This document shows positions 10,262 to 18,740 of a stretch of DNA of 64,000 bases, piece after piece (position 1 is the stretch's first letter; every line of letters starts with the position of its first letter). This DNA is from Streptomyces sp. NRRL B-24484 (GTDB lineage: Bacteria; Actinomycetota; Actinomycetes; Streptomycetales; Streptomycetaceae). The stretch lies in NCBI RefSeq assembly GCF_000717715.1, contig NZ_JOAI01000012.1:141953-205952 (forward strand), in the 5' to 3' direction. Under the pieces are notes generated by a model. The model saw only the letters and a list, made by a program, of their open reading frames with translations, ran no database searches and was not told the DNA's origin. The translations under genes were made by a program, and so were the position numbers.

Positions 10262-11880
10262 CAACCGATCCTGAATCCGCCGCAGGTGCTGGAGACGAGC
10301 GATCCGTCCGGCCGGATCTTGTAGTAGACCACCGTCCAGTCGCCCTTGAGGTCGAGGGCGGCCGCGCCGGGGAAGTCCTCGGGGTACGCGGCGAAGCTCT
10401 CCGGGGGTTGTCCGCCGTCCGGCCTGCCGACCAGCAGGACCTTGCTGATCTGGGCGGCGGGGTGCTGGTGGGCGGCGGACTGGGCCGGGGTGCGGACCTC
10501 GACGACGGTGTACTCGGGTCGGCCGTCCTCGCTCTGCCGGATCGAGCCGAAGAGCCACTTGTGGTTCTCGTCCGGCCCGTGGGGGAACGTCCAGTCGCCG
10601 GTGTAGGGGCCTCCGACCGGGGTGCCGTCCCGGGTGGCCGGGTGGTTGCAGCCGTCGCTGGCGAAGACGTACGCGAGGTCGCGGTCGACGGCGGGGACGC
10701 GGTCGGGGGTGACCGGGCCGGGGCGGCCGTCGGCGCCGATCAGGGGTGCGGCCGTCGTCGCCGACTGCGAGGGCTTCGTCGGGGCCGTGGCACCCGGGGA
10801 GGCGGCGGAGGTCGCGCCGGTGGTCACGGCGGAGGTGGCGCCGGTGGTCACGGCGGGGGCGCCGGCCGCGGCGGGCGGCAGCCGTCCGGCGGCCAGCGAG
10901 AGGACGAGGGCGAGGGCCGCGCCGAGGACGGCCGAGGTGCCGCCGACGGCCGCGGTCAGCCGGACGGGCGGGCGGACCCGGACCGTCCCTGGCACACCGG
11001 CCGGGGCACCGTCCGGGGCGGTCGTGCCGGCGGATCCGGTGAGCTCGCGGTAGACCGGGTCGTCGACCAGTGAGCCGTCGACGTCCAGTTCGCGGACGAT
11101 GTCGGCGGCGGTCGGCCGGTCGGCGGGCTCGCGGGCGGCGCAGCGCCGCAGCAGGGCGGCGAACTCCGGCTCCACGCCGTCCAGGTCGAGTCCGCCGGCG
11201 ACGGCCTGGTAGAGCAGGGCGGGTGCGCCGTGCCCGGCGAACGGGGGCCGGCGGGTCGCGGCGAACGCGGCCGTGCCGGCGAGGGCGAAGACGTCGGCGG
11301 GCGGGCCGCCGCGCTCGCGGCCGGAGAGCACCTCGGGCGCGAGGTAGCCGAGGGTGCCGGCGATCCGCTGCGGGTCGCCGGTCGCGGTGTGGGCCGGGCT
11401 GCGGGCGATGCCGAAGTCGATCAGGCGCGGGCCGTCGGCGGCGAGGACGACGTTGGAGGGCTTCAGGTCGCGGTGCAGCACCCCCTGGCGGTGCGCGTCG
11501 GCGACCGCCTCGGCGAGTGCGGCGAGCAGCCGCCGGCAGGTCGCGGCCGGCAGCGGCCGCCCGTACGAGGCGACCGCGGCGGCCAGGGTGGGGCCGGCGA
11601 GGTACTCGGTGGCGAGCCAGTACGGGGCGTGCTCCGTCTCGGCGTCGACCAGCGCGGCGGAGAAGGCGCTGCGCATCCCGCGGACGACCGCGACCTCGCG
11701 GCGGAACCGGGGCAGTGCCTCCGGGTCGTCCTGCAGGTCCGGGTGGACGATCTTCAGTGCCACCTGGCGGCCGCCGGGCGACCTGGCCAGGAAGACCTCG
11801 CCCATGCCGCCGGCACCGAGCGGGCGCAGCACCTCGTACTGCCCGATCCGGCGGGGGCCTCCCCCGCGGAACTCCTGCAT
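10261..11880 (-). CDS. Membrane Ser/Thr protein kinase (PknB-like)
   Basis: This 539-residue protein has a complete kinase domain at about residues 14-270: glycine loop LGAGGMGEVF, ATP lysine K43, catalytic HRDLKPSN (D138), DFG aspartate D155 and APEVLSG. A single membrane segment follows near 305-330 (AAVGGTSAVLGAALALVL), then a TTGATSA-rich linker with two similar repeats, and an outer domain of about 165 residues with no PASTA repeats. The start ATG at 11880 gives the usual short juxtamembrane-free N-terminus. The outer domain and the coupled exported protein probably define what it senses. Confidence 0.9.
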   Translation of the reverse strand: MQEFRGGGPRRIGQYEVLRPLGAGGMGEVFLARSPGGRQVALKIVHPDLQDDPEALPRFRREVAVVRGMRSAFSAALVDAETEHAPYWLATEYLAGPTLAAAVASYGRPLPAATCRRLLAALAEAVADAHRQGVLHRDLKPSNVVLAADGPRLIDFGIARSPAHTATGDPQRIAGTLGYLAPEVLSGRERGGPPADVFALAGTAAFAATRRPPFAGHGAPALLYQAVAGGLDLDGVEPEFAALLRRCAAREPADRPTAADIVRELDVDGSLVDDPVYRELTGSAGTTAPDGAPAGVPGTVRVRPPVRLTAAVGGTSAVLGAALALVLSLAAGRLPPAAAGAPAVTTGATSAVTTGATSAASPGATAPTKPSQSATTAAPLIGADGRPGPVTPDRVPAVDRDLAYVFASDGCNHPATRDGTPVGGPYTGDWTFPHGPDENHKWLFGSIRQSEDGRPEYTVVEVRTPAQSAAHQHPAAQISKVLLVGRPDGGQPPESFAAYPEDFPGAAALDLKGDWTVVYYKIRPDGSLVSSTCGGFRIG

Positions 11881-12048
11881 GGCGCGGCGGCCCCCACCTG
11901 TCGTCGTCCTGCCCGTTGCCGGTCGGCCGCACGGGCGGCCGGGCGACAGTATGCCGTCGGGCGGTCACGCGTGGTGGCCGCTCCGGACAAGTCGTGCCGG
12001 ATCCGCCGACGGGGCGTCGGGCCGCGCGCGGGCCGGTACCGTGCCTGC

Positions 12049-12651
12049 ATGCAGACCAGGCCGACCCTGCCCGGCGCCGCCGTCCTCCTGCGCCCGGCGA
12101 CCCCCGCCGACGTGCCCGCGCTGGCCGGGATCCGGGCCACGCCCGAGGTGCGGGCCCGCTGGCGCGGCGGGCCCGACATGGCTGCCGAGGTGCGGTCGGA
12201 CCTCGCCGACGAGCGGACGCCGGTGCTGGCGGTGGAGTACCGCGGGCAGGTGGTCGGCGCGATCCAGTGGCACGAGGAGGAGGAACCGGACTACCGGCAC
12301 GCCGGCATCGACGTGTACCTCGACCCCGCGGTGCACGGCCGCGGGCTCGGCACCGACGCGGTGCGGACCCTCGCCCGCTACCTGGTCGCGGAACTCGGCC
12401 ACCACCGGCTGGTGATCGACCCGGCCGCCGACAACGCCCCCGCCATCGCCTGCTACCGCAAGGTCGGCTTCCGTCCGGTCGGGGTGATGCGGCAGTACGA
12501 GCGCGGCACCGACGGCACCTGGCACGACGGTCTGCTGATGGACCTGCTGGCCGGGGACCTCGCCGTGGTCGACCGGCCGTCGCCCGGGCGGCGCACCGCG
12601 GCGCGGGCGGCCCTGCGGCGGCTCAGGCTCCGGCGGCGGGCCCGGGGCTGA
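12049..12651 (+). CDS. GNAT acetyltransferase resembling AAC(6') enzymes
   Basis: This 200-residue protein contains VGAIQWHEEEEPDYRHAG, IDVYLDPAVHGRGLGTDAVRTL and LVIDPAADNAPAIACYRKVGFRPVG, the pattern of chromosomal aminoglycoside 6'-N-acetyltransferase-like GNATs in actinomycetes. Residues 60 to 160 hold the acetyl-CoA site and the family acidic patch. A basic tail of about 20 Arg-rich residues is unusual. Family resemblance does not prove antibiotic acetylation; many such chromosomal proteins have other substrates. It is divergent from the kinase operon. Confidence 0.8.
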   Translation: MQTRPTLPGAAVLLRPATPADVPALAGIRATPEVRARWRGGPDMAAEVRSDLADERTPVLAVEYRGQVVGAIQWHEEEEPDYRHAGIDVYLDPAVHGRGLGTDAVRTLARYLVAELGHHRLVIDPAADNAPAIACYRKVGFRPVGVMRQYERGTDGTWHDGLLMDLLAGDLAVVDRPSPGRRTAARAALRRLRLRRRARG

Positions 12652-12657
12652 CGCCGC

Positions 12658-12678
12658 GGCGGCCCGCGGCGGGCCGCC
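12658..12678. terminator. Terminator between convergent genes
   Basis: An 8-bp GC stem (12658-12665 with 12671-12678) and 5-nt loop follow the acetyltransferase stop and precede the convergent MocR stop. Confidence 0.5.
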
Positions 12679-12711
12679 GGTGCCCGGCCCCGGGTGCGGG
12701 CGGGACGGCGG

Positions 12712-14091
12712 TCAAGGCCGGACGTCGGCGACGGCCTCGGCCAGCAGCCGGGCCGCCCGGGCCAGCCGGCGTTCCGGCAGTGCGGCGTAGCCGAGCACGA
12801 GGGCGGGCGGGCCGGCGGCGGTGAGGCGGGTGGGGGCGACCGGTTCGACCCGGACGCCGCGGGCGGCGGCGGCCCCGACCACGGGCCGTTCGGCGCAGCC
12901 GGGCGGCAGGTCGAGGTACAGGTGCAGGCCGGCGGCCACACCGCGGACGGCGGCGTCCGGCAGGTGCCGGGCGAGCGCCTCGGCCAGGGCGTCGCGGCGG
13001 GCGCGGTAGCGGACGCGGACGGCCCGCAGGTGCCGGTCGTGGCCGCCGTCGGCGAGCAGCCGGGCGAAGGCCAGCTGGTCGAGGGCGGAGCAGCCGAGGT
13101 CGCTGTACTGCTTGTCGGTACGGAACTCCTCGACCATCGGTTCCGGCAGAACGGCCCAGCCGAGCCGCAGGCCCGGTGCCAGCGACTTGCTGAGCGAGCC
13201 GAGGTGGACGACGAGGTCGGGGGCGAGCCCCTGCAGGCAGCCGACGGGCTCGCGGTCGTAGCGGAACTCGGCGTCGTAGTCGTCCTCGACCACGACGGCG
13301 CCGGTGCGGCGGGCCCAGGCGATCAGGGCGGCCCGGCGTTCGGGGGCGAGCACCACGCCGGTCGGGTACTGGTGGGCGGGGGTGACGAGGACGGCGCGCA
13401 GGCCCGTCCGGGCGAGCGCGTCGACGTCGAGGCCGTGCTCGTCGACGGGGACGCCCACCGGATCGAGGCCGTGGGCGCGCAGCAGGCCGAAGGTGCCGGG
13501 CGAGCCCGGGTCCTCGACGGCGATGGCGCGGTGGCCGTGCCGGACGAGCTGACGGGCTGCCAGGGCGAGCCCCTGGGCGACGCCGCCGACCACGGTGAGG
13601 CGCCCCGGGTCGGCGGCGGCGGCCCGTACCCGGCCGAGGTGGGCGGCGAGTTCGGCGCGCAGTGCGGGCTGACCGGCGGGGTCGCCGTAGCCGAGGGCGG
13701 CGTGTTCGGCGGAGGCGAGGGCCCGGCGCTGCGCGGCCTGCCAGGCGGCCCGCGGGAAGAGCGAGAGGTCGGGGGTGCCGGGCCTGAGGTCGTGGCGGAC
13801 GGCGGGGGCGGCCGGGCCAGGCGGTGCCGCGGGCGGCGGCGGGGCGATGCCGTCGGCGACCCGGGTGCCGGAGCCGGGCCTGCTCACCAGGTAGCCCTCG
13901 GCCACGAGTTGGGCGTAGGCCTCGACCACGGTGCCGCGGGCGACGCCGAGGTCCCGGGCGAGCGCGCGGGTGGCGGGCAGCCGTCCGCCTGCGGGCGGGC
14001 GGCCCTGACGGACGGCCTCGCGCAGGGCGGCGGTGAGCCGGGCGGTCAGGCCGCTTCCGGACGGGTCGAACAGCAGCAGGAGTTCGGTCAA
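12712..14091 (-). CDS. MocR-type regulator: GntR winged helix fused to a class-I aminotransferase domain
   Basis: This 459-residue protein has an N-terminal GntR DNA-binding domain (about residues 12-80, RLPATRALARDLGVARGTVVEAYAQL) and a fold-type-I PLP domain after it. The latter includes VEDDYDAEFRY and the PLP-lysine motif SLSKSLAPGLRLGW. MocR proteins use PLP or an amino compound as effector. The start is a TTG at 14091 with GGAGGTGG just upstream. It is transcribed divergently from an EamA exporter, the classic arrangement for a MocR controlling export of an amino-acid-like compound. Confidence 0.9.
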   Translation of the reverse strand: MTELLLLFDPSGSGLTARLTAALREAVRQGRPPAGGRLPATRALARDLGVARGTVVEAYAQLVAEGYLVSRPGSGTRVADGIAPPPPAAPPGPAAPAVRHDLRPGTPDLSLFPRAAWQAAQRRALASAEHAALGYGDPAGQPALRAELAAHLGRVRAAAADPGRLTVVGGVAQGLALAARQLVRHGHRAIAVEDPGSPGTFGLLRAHGLDPVGVPVDEHGLDVDALARTGLRAVLVTPAHQYPTGVVLAPERRAALIAWARRTGAVVVEDDYDAEFRYDREPVGCLQGLAPDLVVHLGSLSKSLAPGLRLGWAVLPEPMVEEFRTDKQYSDLGCSALDQLAFARLLADGGHDRHLRAVRVRYRARRDALAEALARHLPDAAVRGVAAGLHLYLDLPPGCAERPVVGAAAARGVRVEPVAPTRLTAAGPPALVLGYAALPERRLARAARLLAEAVADVRP

Positions 14092-14137
14092 GGGGCCACC
14101 TCCGTGTCGCGAGGTTACCCGGGCCCGGCGGCGCGAA

Positions 14138-14187
14138 GTGGTCCACGGTCGGGGTGCACGGGTGGACCTGGGCGGCGGACCACCCGG
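14138..14187. promoter_or_regulatory. Probable MocR operator between divergent genes
   Basis: The 113-bp intergenic region has GTGGTCCAC (14138-14146, itself palindromic), an inverted GTGGACC (14162-14168) and GGACCACC (14177-14184). Three half-sites of a GGTCCAC word in alternating orientation fit a MocR dimer site that controls both promoters. Binding is inferred. Confidence 0.55.
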
Positions 14188-14204
14188 CTCCTAGCGTGGG
14201 CGTC

Positions 14205-15170
14205 ATGCCTCTCTCCCCCACCGCCTCGGGCGGTCTGCGCGGCGCGGCCGCGATGACGATGCTCGGCTGCTCGACCGGTGTGAGCGCGGCGTTCGCCGGC
14301 TACCCGCTGCTGGGCGGGCAGGCGTTGCGCTACCTGCTCGCGGCCGGGCTGCTGGTGCCCCTCGCGCTGCGGGCGGCGGGCGGCGCACCGCGGCCCACCG
14401 CACGCGAATGGGGGCGGCTGGCGCTGCTCGCGGCGACCGGCCTGGTCGGCTTCAACGTGCTGCTGCTGCAGGCGCTGCGGCACTCCGGGCCGGCCGCGGT
14501 GGGCAGTGTGGTCGGGGCCGCGCCGCTGCTGATGGCGGTGCTCGGGCCGCTGCTCGCCGGGCGCCGGCCGCAGCGGCGGGCGGTCGTGGCGGCGGGGGTG
14601 GTCGCGGCCGGGGCGGCGGCAGCACAGGGGTTCGGGGCGGGGGACGCGGTCGGCACGGTCCTCGCCCTGGGCACGCTCGGCTGCGAGGTGGGGTTCTCGC
14701 TGCTCGCCGTTCCGCTGCTGCCGCGGCTCGGGCCCGTCGGGGTGTCGGCCTGGGTGACGGTGCTGGCGGTGCCGATGTTCGCCGGGGCGGCGGCCTTCCT
14801 GGACGGGCGGGCGGCGCTGCGGGTGCCGGACGCCGCGGAGCTGGCCGCGCTGCTCTACCTGGCGGTGCCGATGACCTGCGTGGCCTTCCTGCTCTGGTAC
14901 CGGGCGCTGGAGCTGCTCGGGCCGGAGCGGGCGGGCCTGTTCGCGGGTCTGGTGCCGATCACCGCCGCGCTCTCCGGGGCCGTGCTCGGCGAGGGGGTGC
15001 CGCGGCCCGGCGAGTTGCTGGGGGCGGTGCTGGTCGGCGCCGGGGTCTGCCTCGGCCTGCGTGCCCGCCGGCCGGGGCGGCCCTCCCCCGCGCTCCGGTC
15101 CGGGCCGGCGGAGGGCGCCGGGCCCGCGGCGGCCCCGGCCCGGCACGCGGCCGGGCCCGCCGCGCGGTGA
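14205..15170 (+). CDS. EamA/DMT-family exporter
   Basis: This 321-residue integral membrane protein has about ten hydrophobic segments arranged as two EamA repeats (LLQALRHSGPAAVGSVVGAAPLLMAVL and later LELLGPERAGLFAGLVPITAALSG). The C-terminal 45 residues are a hydrophilic Arg/Pro/Ala tail. Members export amino acids, nucleosides or similar metabolites. The ATG at 14205 is used; the upstream in-frame ATG lies in the operator region. It is divergent from the MocR gene, which probably regulates it. Confidence 0.88.
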   Translation: MPLSPTASGGLRGAAAMTMLGCSTGVSAAFAGYPLLGGQALRYLLAAGLLVPLALRAAGGAPRPTAREWGRLALLAATGLVGFNVLLLQALRHSGPAAVGSVVGAAPLLMAVLGPLLAGRRPQRRAVVAAGVVAAGAAAAQGFGAGDAVGTVLALGTLGCEVGFSLLAVPLLPRLGPVGVSAWVTVLAVPMFAGAAAFLDGRAALRVPDAAELAALLYLAVPMTCVAFLLWYRALELLGPERAGLFAGLVPITAALSGAVLGEGVPRPGELLGAVLVGAGVCLGLRARRPGRPSPALRSGPAEGAGPAAAPARHAAGPAAR

Positions 15171-15261
15171 GGACGGCCCCGGGACGGCACGGCGGAGGAT
15201 TCCGGTCGGGTACGGCGGAAACGGGGTGCGGGACGGCCGGACGGCGGGTCAGAATGCCGGA

Positions 15262-15915
15262 ATGCTCTCCGACCACTGGCCGCTGCTGGGGCTGCGGCTG
15301 CGCACCGACCGACTCGAACTGCGGCTGCCCTCGGACGAGGAGCTCGCCGACCTGGGCGACGTGGCCGCGGCCGGCGTCCACGAGCCGGACCGGATGCCGT
15401 TCCTGAGCGGCTGGACGGACGTGCCCCCGGCGCAGCGCGCCCGAGCCGTGGTGCAGCAGCACTGGCTGCGGCGCGGCACCTGGTCGCCGGCCGACTGGGC
15501 GCTGACGCTGGTGGTGTTCGACGAGGGCCGGCCGGTCGGCGTGCAGACCGTGAGCGCCAAGGGCTTCGCCGTCACCCGCGAGGTGCGCACCGGGTCCTGG
15601 CTCGGCCTGGCCCACCAGGGCCACGGCTTCGGCCGGGAGATGCGGGCGGCCGTGCTGCACCTGGCCTTCTCGGGGCTGGGGGCGGAGGAGGCGACCTCGG
15701 CGGCGTTCACCGACAACCCGGCCTCGCTGGCGGTCTCGGCCCGGCTGGGCTACCGGCCGGACGGCATCCAGCGGGACGACGTGCAGGGCCGGCCGCGGGT
15801 GTCGCAGCGGCTGCGGCTGAGCCGCGCCGACTGGGAGCGGGCGGACCGTCCGGCGGTCGAGCTGGGCGGGCTCGGGCCCTGCCTGCCCGAGTTCGGGCTC
15901 GCCCCACTGGAGTGA
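15262..15915 (+). CDS. GNAT N-acetyltransferase
   Basis: This 217-residue protein is a RimJ/RimL-like GNAT: LRTDRLELRLPSDEELADL at the N-terminus, GSWLGLAHQGHGFGREMRAAVLHLAF as the acetyl-CoA loop and SLAVSARLGYRPDGI as the final motif. Its substrate is unknown. It is followed 60 bp later by the arylamine acetyltransferase gene on the same strand and may be co-transcribed with it. Confidence 0.85.
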   Translation: MLSDHWPLLGLRLRTDRLELRLPSDEELADLGDVAAAGVHEPDRMPFLSGWTDVPPAQRARAVVQQHWLRRGTWSPADWALTLVVFDEGRPVGVQTVSAKGFAVTREVRTGSWLGLAHQGHGFGREMRAAVLHLAFSGLGAEEATSAAFTDNPASLAVSARLGYRPDGIQRDDVQGRPRVSQRLRLSRADWERADRPAVELGGLGPCLPEFGLAPLE

Positions 15916-15974
15916 AGCGGCACCGAGCGTCCGTTGTCGCAACGACGAGCAACCCTGGAGACGGTGAACCCGGC

Positions 15975-16862
15975 ATGCTGAACCCCGATCTGGTCGACCG
16001 GTACCTGCGGCGGCTCGGCCTGCCGCGCCCGGCGGCACCGACCGCCGACGCGCTGGCGGCCCTGCACCGCGCCCACGTCGAGCGGGTGCCGTACGAGGAC
16101 CTGGAGATCCAGCTGGGCCGTCCGACGGCGGTCGACCCGGTCGAGTCCGCGGAGCGGATCGTGCGCGGCCGCGGCGGCTACTGCTTCCACCTCAACGGCG
16201 CGTTCTCGGCGCTGCTGCAGGCGTTGGGCTTCGACGCCACCCGGCACGTGGCCGGCGTGCAGCGGCACGTCGACGAGGAACCGGTCGGCGCGGCGGGCAA
16301 CCACATGGCGCTCACCGTCCGCACCGCCGAGGGCGCGTGGCTGGCGGACGTCGGCCTCGGTGACGGCCTGTACGAGCCGCTGCCGCTGCGGACGGGCACG
16401 CACCGGCAGGGCGCGCTGCGGTTCGGCGTGGCGCCGTCCGCGGTGGTGCCGGGCGGCTGGCGGCTGGAGCACGACCCGCAGGGCTCGTTCCGGGGCATGG
16501 AGTTCTCGCCCGTCCCGGCCGGGCCGGAGGACTTCGTCCGCGAGCACGTCCGGCTGTCGACCTCGCCGGAGTCCTCCTTCGTCCAGGTCTTCTGCACGAT
16601 GCGGCGCGGCGCCGACGGCTTCGAGGCGCTGCGCGGCTGCCTGTTGGTGCGGGTCGGCGCGGCGGGCCGCGAGGACCGCGAGGTCACCGACGAGCAGGAG
16701 TGGTTCGGCCTGCTCACCGGGCACTTCGGGATGGACCTGTCGGACGTCCCCGCCGAGCGGCGGGCCGCGCTCTGGCAGCGGGTGCACGGCGCCCACCTGG
16801 CCTGGCGGGCCGCCGAGGCGGCGAAGACGGAGGCGGCGGAGTCGGGGGCGGCCGGTGCGTAG
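15975..16862 (+). CDS. Arylamine N-acetyltransferase
   Basis: This 295-residue NAT-family enzyme transfers acetyl from acetyl-CoA to arylamines or hydrazines through a cysteine thioester. The triad C70 (RGGYCFHLN), H109 (GNHMAL) and D124 (LADVGLGDG) is intact and spaced as in the family. I use the ATG at 15975, which gives the standard N-terminus LNPDLVDRYLRRLGL; a GTG at 15912 overlapping the previous stop would add 21 residues. The C-terminus overlaps the next gene by 8 bp. Confidence 0.92.
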   Translation: MLNPDLVDRYLRRLGLPRPAAPTADALAALHRAHVERVPYEDLEIQLGRPTAVDPVESAERIVRGRGGYCFHLNGAFSALLQALGFDATRHVAGVQRHVDEEPVGAAGNHMALTVRTAEGAWLADVGLGDGLYEPLPLRTGTHRQGALRFGVAPSAVVPGGWRLEHDPQGSFRGMEFSPVPAGPEDFVREHVRLSTSPESSFVQVFCTMRRGADGFEALRGCLLVRVGAAGREDREVTDEQEWFGLLTGHFGMDLSDVPAERRAALWQRVHGAHLAWRAAEAAKTEAAESGAAGA

Positions 16863-17619
16863 CGCTCCCGTCACCCCGGCCTGCGACCGGATCCGCTGGG
16901 TGGAACTGCCCGGCACCGGCCCGGCCCGGGTCTTCGTGCACGGCCTCGGTGCCTCCTCCCCCGCGTACTTCACCGAGGCGGCGCTGCATCCGCTGCTCGC
17001 CGGGCGCCGCTCGCTGCTGGTGGACCTGCTGGGCTTCGGCCTCAGCGACCGCCCGGAGGACTTCGGCTACACGCTGGAGGAGCACGCCGACGCGCTGGCC
17101 GCCGCCGTGCGCGCGGCCGGGGCGGACGGCGCCGAACTGGTCGGGCACTCCATGGGCGGTGCCGTCGCGATCGTGCTGGCGGCCCGCCATCCGGCGCTGG
17201 TGTCCCGGCTGGTGCTGGTGGACGCCAACCTCGACCCGGTGCCGCTGCCCGGTCCGCCCGGCGGCGGCAGCAGCGGCCTCGCCTCCTTCACCGAGGAGGA
17301 GTTCCTGGCGGGTGCCTGGCGGCAGGTCCGCGACGGGGTCGGCCCGCACTGGTGGTCGACGATGCGGCTGGCCGGGCGGACGGCCCTGCACCGCAGCGCC
17401 GTCCACCTCGTCCGCGCGACCGTGCCCACCATGCGCGAGCTGCTGATCGGTCTGCCGCAGCCGCGGACCTTCCTCCACCCGGCGGCGGACGGCCCGCCGG
17501 ACGGCGCCGCGGGGCTGGCGGCGGCCGGGGTGCGGCTGGTCGCCGTCCCGGACTGCGGCCACAACGTCATGCTCGACAACCCGGACGGCTTCGCCCGGGC
17601 CGTGGCCGCGGCGCACTGA
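16855..17619 (+). CDS. Alpha/beta hydrolase
   Basis: This 254-residue alpha/beta-fold hydrolase has an oxyanion HG motif (VFVHGLGASS), nucleophile S99 in ELVGHSMGGA, and a late histidine in VPDCGHNVMLDNP. An acidic residue after strand 6 is plausible but not assigned. The GTG start overlaps the arylamine acetyltransferase by 8 bp, so the two are coupled and may act on the same amide- or ester-type substrate, one acetylating and one hydrolysing. That functional link is inference. Confidence 0.85.
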   Translation: MRSAPVTPACDRIRWVELPGTGPARVFVHGLGASSPAYFTEAALHPLLAGRRSLLVDLLGFGLSDRPEDFGYTLEEHADALAAAVRAAGADGAELVGHSMGGAVAIVLAARHPALVSRLVLVDANLDPVPLPGPPGGGSSGLASFTEEEFLAGAWRQVRDGVGPHWWSTMRLAGRTALHRSAVHLVRATVPTMRELLIGLPQPRTFLHPAADGPPDGAAGLAAAGVRLVAVPDCGHNVMLDNPDGFARAVAAAH

Positions 17620-17683
17620 CGGGACGTCGGCCGCCGGGCCGGACCCTGGCGCGTCCCGCCGCGGACGTGCCAGGGTCGGGGGC

Positions 17684-18679
17684 ATGCGATACATCATCAT
17701 CGGCGCCGGTGCGGTCGGCGGGACGGTCGGCGGGCGGCTCCACGAGGGCGGGCACGAGGTGGTGCTGGTCGCCCGCGGCGCCCACCTGGCGGCGCTGCGC
17801 AAGGACGGCCTGCACCTGACCACCCCGGAGGGCGGCCGCACCCTGCCCGTCCCGGCCGTCGGCGGGCCCGATGAGCTGGACCTGCGGCCCGGTGACGTGC
17901 TGGTGCTGGCCGTGAAGACGCAGCACTCGCTGCCGCTGCTGGACGCGTGGGCGGCCCGTCCGGTGGCCGGCGGCGGCACCGCGGGCGAGCTGCTGCCGCT
18001 GCTCTGCGCGCAGAACGGCGTCGAGAACGAGCGCCTCGCGCTGCGCCGCTTCCGCCACGTGTACGGGGTGTGCGTCTGGCTGCCCTCCTCCCACCTGGAG
18101 CCGGGCCGGGTCCTCGCCCAGGGCAGCCCGGTCAGCGGTGTGCTGCACATCGGCCGCTTCCCGCACGGCAGCGACGGCACGGCCGAGCGGATCGCCGCGG
18201 ACCTCGCCGGCTCGCACGTCGGTGCCCGGGCGAGCGCGGACGTGATGCGCTGGAAGTACGCGAAGCTGCTCGGCAACCTGAACAACGCCCTGGAGGCCGT
18301 GGGCGGCCCGGTCGACGGCGAGCTGCGGCTGGAGCTGGCCCGGCGGACGGTCGCCGAGGGCGAGGCGGTGCTCGACGCCGCCGGGATCGGCCGGGCCGGC
18401 CTCGAGGAACGGCGGGCCGCCTGGTCGGACCGGTTCACCCTGGTGCCGACCGACGGGGAGAACCGGCGCGGCGGCTCGTCCTGGCAGAGCCTGGCCCGCG
18501 GCGCCGGCGACATCGAGGCGGACCACCTCAACGGCGAGATCGTGCTGCTCGGCCGGCTGCACGGGGTGCCGACCCCGCTGAACGCCGCGCTGCAGCAGCT
18601 GGCCGACGCCTTCGCCCGCGAGGGCCGCGCGCCCGGCAGCCTGCCGGAGGCGGAGCTGGCGGCCCTGCTGGAGGCGTGA
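17684..18679 (+). CDS. Ketopantoate reductase-family (ApbA/PanE) oxidoreductase
   Basis: This 331-residue protein has the NADPH-binding start IIIGAGAVGGTVGGRL and the family segment RWKYAKLLGNLNNALEAV, containing the catalytic-type lysine and asparagines. The C-terminal helical domain contains SSWQSLARGAGDIEADHLNGEIVLLG. Such proteins reduce 2-dehydropantoate in pantothenate synthesis, but genomes often carry several paralogues with other 2-oxo substrates. No pantothenate gene is adjacent, so panE should not be assumed. Confidence 0.82.
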   Translation: MRYIIIGAGAVGGTVGGRLHEGGHEVVLVARGAHLAALRKDGLHLTTPEGGRTLPVPAVGGPDELDLRPGDVLVLAVKTQHSLPLLDAWAARPVAGGGTAGELLPLLCAQNGVENERLALRRFRHVYGVCVWLPSSHLEPGRVLAQGSPVSGVLHIGRFPHGSDGTAERIAADLAGSHVGARASADVMRWKYAKLLGNLNNALEAVGGPVDGELRLELARRTVAEGEAVLDAAGIGRAGLEERRAAWSDRFTLVPTDGENRRGGSSWQSLARGAGDIEADHLNGEIVLLGRLHGVPTPLNAALQQLADAFAREGRAPGSLPEAELAALLEA

Positions 18680-18740
18680 GCGCCGCGGCGCTGGAGACGT
18701 GACCACGGAGACGTGAGCGCCGCGGCCGGGCCGCGGCGGC

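Noticed and set aside
12049..12651. Confident call as aminoglycoside resistance gene
   Set aside because: The motifs resemble AAC(6') enzymes, but chromosomal homologues often act on other amines, so only the GNAT family is supported.
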